Source: Pseudomonas lundensis
GTDB taxonomy: Bacteria; Pseudomonadota; Gammaproteobacteria; Pseudomonadales; Pseudomonadaceae
Length of the DNA: 64,000 bases
Assembly: GCF_001042985.1 (NCBI RefSeq)
Contig: NZ_JYKY01000021.1
Location: forward strand, 1 to 64,000
Direction: 5' to 3'
How positions within the stretch are numbered: position 1 is the stretch's first letter; every line of letters starts with the position of its first letter. Both the position numbers and the translations under genes were made by a program. The notes beneath the pieces are model-generated. The model had not been told where the DNA came from. It did no database searches and worked only from the letters and a program-made list of their open reading frames with translations. Shown one piece after another: positions 63,000 through 64,000 of the stretch.

Positions 63000-63701
63000 T
63001 CAGATTCCTTCAACATCAATTCCATGTTCTGCCAACCATGTCTTGCGCTGTGCATAGTCAGGCATGACGCGTTCCAGGCGGAGCCAAAATTCTGGGGTGT
63101 GATGTGGCTCTTGCAGGTGCACCATCTCATGCACCACCACGTACTCCGCAATGGGCTTGGGCAGTAGGATTGTTTTCCAATGAAAATAGAGCTGTGCGCC
63201 CTTACCGCATGAGCCCCAGCGATAGCCCAGATCCTGCACACGCACACCGCTGGGGGTCAGGTCCATTCGCGCTTGGTGGTTCTCGACTCGTAAGGCGAGC
63301 CAGCTGCGGGCATGTTCGCTATACCAACGGATGAAATGTTCGCGGGCTCTTGGCAGTTCGCTACGCAGCAGGCGGAAGCGACCAGCAGAAAGTTTTAATG
63401 GCCCATCCTGCTCATCAACCAGTTTGAGGCGATAACTTCGTCCCAAATACAGAAACCCCTCTCCGTCGACGTATTCCTTGGCGGGGATTGAGCGCTGCAG
63501 GCGTTCCTTTTCGGCAAGACGCGAGTAAATCCAGAAGCTTTTTTCCGCTACGAATTGCCGCAGCGCTTGCTCCTCAACCTCTGGCGGAGCAGACAGGATA
63601 AGTGCGCCGTCACGCTCGACAGTGATCTGTAGCGTCTTGCGCCGCGCGCTGCGGCGTAGCGTCAGTTGCAGATCGTTTACGATGAGGGTTTGATTGCTCA
63701 C
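63000..63701 (-). CDS. YgjP-like (SprT/M48-type) metallopeptidase
   Basis: 233 aa. The zinc site H191-E-M-V-H195 is followed by the family pattern H-H-T-P-E-F-W, as in YgjP/DUF45 proteins. The N-terminal half is beta-rich (LTLRRSARRKTLQITVERDGALILSAPP). Genes of this family commonly sit next to hsdR in type I restriction operons; their role is unknown. The GTG start overlaps the hsdR stop by 4 bp and mcrB follows at 5 bp. Confidence 0.9.
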   Translation of the reverse strand: MSNQTLIVNDLQLTLRRSARRKTLQITVERDGALILSAPPEVEEQALRQFVAEKSFWIYSRLAEKERLQRSIPAKEYVDGEGFLYLGRSYRLKLVDEQDGPLKLSAGRFRLLRSELPRAREHFIRWYSEHARSWLALRVENHQARMDLTPSGVRVQDLGYRWGSCGKGAQLYFHWKTILLPKPIAEYVVVHEMVHLQEPHHTPEFWLRLERVMPDYAQRKTWLAEHGIDVEGI

Positions 63702-64000
63702 AGCTGCATCAACCGTTCATGGCTGGCTCTCGCTTGATCCATCAGGCGGTCAGATAGCACCCCCGCCGTATCGCTATCCACCAAGGGCGGACGCAGTCGC
63801 ATCAGGTAATCAAATAGCTGCCCGGCGAGCTCCTCCTGTGCTGCTCGCTTGCGCGGGCTCCAGATATCGCGGTGGCTTTGGAGTTCGCCCACCAACAGAT
63901 CGACCAGTTCCACTGTCACATCCTTCAAACGCAGCAGCTCGGCGGGCTGCGGATTGGCGTCGGCACACACCACATCCAGCAGGGTGCGCAGGAAGGGTGC
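63698..64000 (-). CDS. hsdR: C-terminus of a second type I restriction subunit HsdR (partial)
   Basis: The frame is open to the window edge and encodes about 100 residues, the end of a longer protein. It is helical and carries the HsdR C-terminal pattern (LVGELQSHRDIW, AQEELAGQLFDYL, SDRLMDQARASHERLMQL). It is unrelated in sequence to the HsdR at 5772-8981, so it belongs to a different type I system. Assigned from this tail and from the neighbouring YgjP-like gene; the catalytic parts lie outside. Confidence 0.7.
   Translation of the reverse strand, partial: APFLRTLLDVVCADANPQPAELLRLKDVTVELVDLLVGELQSHRDIWSPRKRAAQEELAGQLFDYLMRLRPPLVDSDTAGVLSDRLMDQARASHERLMQL

Overview
The window reads as a Pseudomonas chromosome, most like the P. 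fluorescens/P. putida lineage. The evidence is the near-complete housekeeping proteins, the gene orders grpE-dnaK-dnaJ-dapB-carA-carB-greA and ftsH-folP-glmM-tpiA-secG-tRNA-tRNA-rimP-nusA-infB-rbfA-truB-rpsO-pnp, a lactate locus beside smpB, and a DUF6124 gene. A conserved core (about 13.1-59 kb) lies between two accessory defence regions.

Left accessory region (1-13,070). It opens with the end of an IS3-like element, then a probable 3' tRNA fragment that looks like an old attachment site, two small membrane-protein genes and a 94-bp tandem repeat. Next comes a complete type I restriction-modification operon (hsdM-hsdS-hsdR) followed by an Mrr-type endonuclease. Facing it is a satellite-element-like block (a PrtN/AlpA fusion regulator, an AlpA-like regulator and a DUF3987 protein) with at least one, probably two, frameshifted small ORFs. 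The region stops at the 3' end of the tmRNA gene, a classic integration target, but no integrase is visible.

Core, first part (13-27 kb): ssrA, a small exported protein, a DUF6124 gene with a strikingly structured leader, and a lactate operon (lldP-lutA-lutB-lutC-dld) opposite its regulator lldR with a palindromic operator between them. Then smpB, an SNF-family Na+ symporter, ratA-rnfH, and bamE opposite fur. ssrA and smpB, the two partners of trans-translation, lie only about 10 kb apart.

Core, second part (27-56 kb): recN with a LexA-type box, the heat-shock genes with two very good sigma-32 promoters, dapB, and carA with a terminator-containing leader and an overlapping leader ORF. Then carB-greA, yhbY opposite rlmE, ftsH-folP-glmM-tpiA-secG, tRNA-Leu(GAG), tRNA-fMet, the rimP-nusA-infB-rbfA-truB translation operon, rpsO, pnp, and a periplasmic BON protein behind a sigma-54-like promoter.

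Right accessory region (59,070-64,000). A DUF748 (AsmA-like) gene has lost its 5' end at about 59,070. Beyond it, on the minus strand, runs a compact defence operon: the C-terminus of a second, different HsdR, a YgjP-like metallopeptidase, McrB and McrC. So the core is bracketed by two type I systems plus two modification-dependent endonuclease systems (Mrr and McrBC).
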